This document shows, piece after piece, positions 4,704 through 5,285 of a stretch of DNA of 5,285 bases (positions are counted from its first letter, which is position 1; each line of letters opens with the position of its first letter). This DNA comes from Holophagaceae bacterium (GTDB lineage: Bacteria; Acidobacteriota; Holophagae; Holophagales; Holophagaceae), in assembly GCA_025353305.1 (NCBI GenBank), contig JANXQX010000182.1, forward strand, positions 1-5,285, in the 5' to 3' direction. The position numbers and the translations under genes are program-made. Below the pieces are notes generated by a model that did not search any database, was not told the DNA's origin, and saw only the letters and a list, made by a program, of their open reading frames with translations.

Positions 4704-5285
4704 TTAAAAACCGGTCAAGAAGATGGTGATGTCAAGGTCATCCACGATGCCATCGCCGTTCAGATCGGCCGCGAAGTTGCTCGTGCCGAAGTAGCGGGCG
4801 AAATAGGCCAGGTCGAGGACATCAACGATGCCGTTGGCATCCTGATCCTTGGATTTCACATTGATCGTGGCTGTGGCCGTCTTGGAGGTATCCGCAACTG
4901 CGGTCGCCGTGACCGTGAAGATACCCGTAGTGGCTGGGGTAAAGGTCACCGATGGGCCCGTGGCGATATTCAAAGCACCACCTGAGGTTGCCCAGGTGAT
5001 GCTGCCGCTGCTGACGGTGCCATTGAGGACCACGGTGCCGCTGGTAAGGATCGTGGCGGCGGTGGGCGAGACGCTGATCGTGATTACCGGTGCAGGATTA
5101 TTTGTGAGGCTGAAATTCGCGGGTGTGACCACGCCCGCCGCCGTGGCGGTGACGAGGTAGGAACCCGCCGTCGCATTGGCCGTGAACGTGGGCGCCGTGG
5201 CGACACCCGACGCATTGGTGGTCACCGTGGCGCTGCCGCCAAAGACGCCTGAAGCGCCCGAGCCAGGCGCGGCGAAGGTGACGGA
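4704..5285 (-). CDS. Ig-like repeat surface protein with C-terminal type I dockerin, 5' partial
   Basis: The 3' end of a larger gene: the frame stays open to the right edge, giving 193 visible residues; the start and any signal peptide lie outside the window. Residues 1-63 are most of a bacterial Ig-like domain (SVTFAAPGSGASG, VTTNASGVATAPTFTANATAGSY, VTATAAGVVTPANFSLTN), a pattern typical of tandem adhesin repeats. Residues 66-143 form a second Ig-like domain (ITISVSPTAATI to TATINV). Residues 147-190 form a type I dockerin with two calcium-binding loops: Asp147, Asp149, Asn151, Asp158 in the first and Asp174, Asn176, Asp178, Asp185 in the second, each with G-(I/V)-V, 27 residues apart. Dockerins bind cohesins with calcium. 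The protein is presumably extracellular. The lipoprotein gene begins 28 bp after the stop, so the two are very likely co-transcribed. A GTG at 5225 is in frame but is internal, not a start. Confidence 0.9.
   Translation of the reverse strand, partial: SVTFAAPGSGASGVFGGSATVTTNASGVATAPTFTANATAGSYLVTATAAGVVTPANFSLTNNPAPVITISVSPTAATILTSGTVVLNGTVSSGSITWATSGGALNIATGPSVTFTPATTGIFTVTATAVADTSKTATATINVKSKDQDANGIVDVLDLAYFARYFGTSNFAADLNGDGIVDDLDITIFLTGF

Noticed and set aside
4704..5225. A complete gene starting at the in-frame GTG at 5225
   Set aside because: The codons upstream of it, up to the window edge, continue the same Ig-like domain (SVTFAAPGSGASG), so the gene is 5' partial.

Overview
The window (5285 bp, GC-rich) reads as a bacterial chromosome fragment. 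All six supported genes lie on the minus strand, so transcription runs from the right edge to the left. The gene mix suggests a Gram-negative environmental bacterium: an outer lipoprotein, an Ig-like/dockerin surface protein, a divergent Prs, and MogA with a small rhodanese. Holophaga/Geothrix-type Acidobacteriota would fit, but that is an impression from memory and not a computed result.

Right block (4082-5285): the 3' part of a large secreted protein with bacterial Ig-like domains, ending in a clear type I dockerin with two calcium loops. It is followed almost directly by a small lipoprotein whose mature part resembles a cohesin-like beta-sandwich. If the lipoprotein is a cohesin, the pair could be a self-contained system in which a lipid-anchored receptor holds a repeat protein on the cell surface. 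This is the most interesting hypothesis in the window. A stem-loop after the lipoprotein gene probably separates the two blocks.

Central block (1141-3925): prs (ribose-phosphate pyrophosphokinase, with altered catalytic and PRPP loops) overlaps by one base the start of a 390-residue SAM-dependent methyltransferase of the O-/PKS C-methyltransferase kind. After 44 bp comes a 206-residue protein that looks like only the N-terminal part of an AMP-forming acyl-CoA synthetase, with a shortened core and a degraded phosphate-binding loop. It is either a decaying gene or a repurposed fragment.

Left block (249-1076): a single-domain rhodanese with an intact active-site cysteine loop, then 9 bp later mogA (molybdopterin adenylyltransferase). 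Spacing allows prs, methyltransferase, ligase fragment, rhodanese and mogA to be one transcript, though the 64-bp gap before the rhodanese could hide a break.

The left 248 bp hold no convincing gene. They are dense in secondary structure: a long stem-loop at the edge, a short CTTTGTG-type direct repeat, and a run of small hairpins whose loops are TTC, continuing into the 3' end of mogA.
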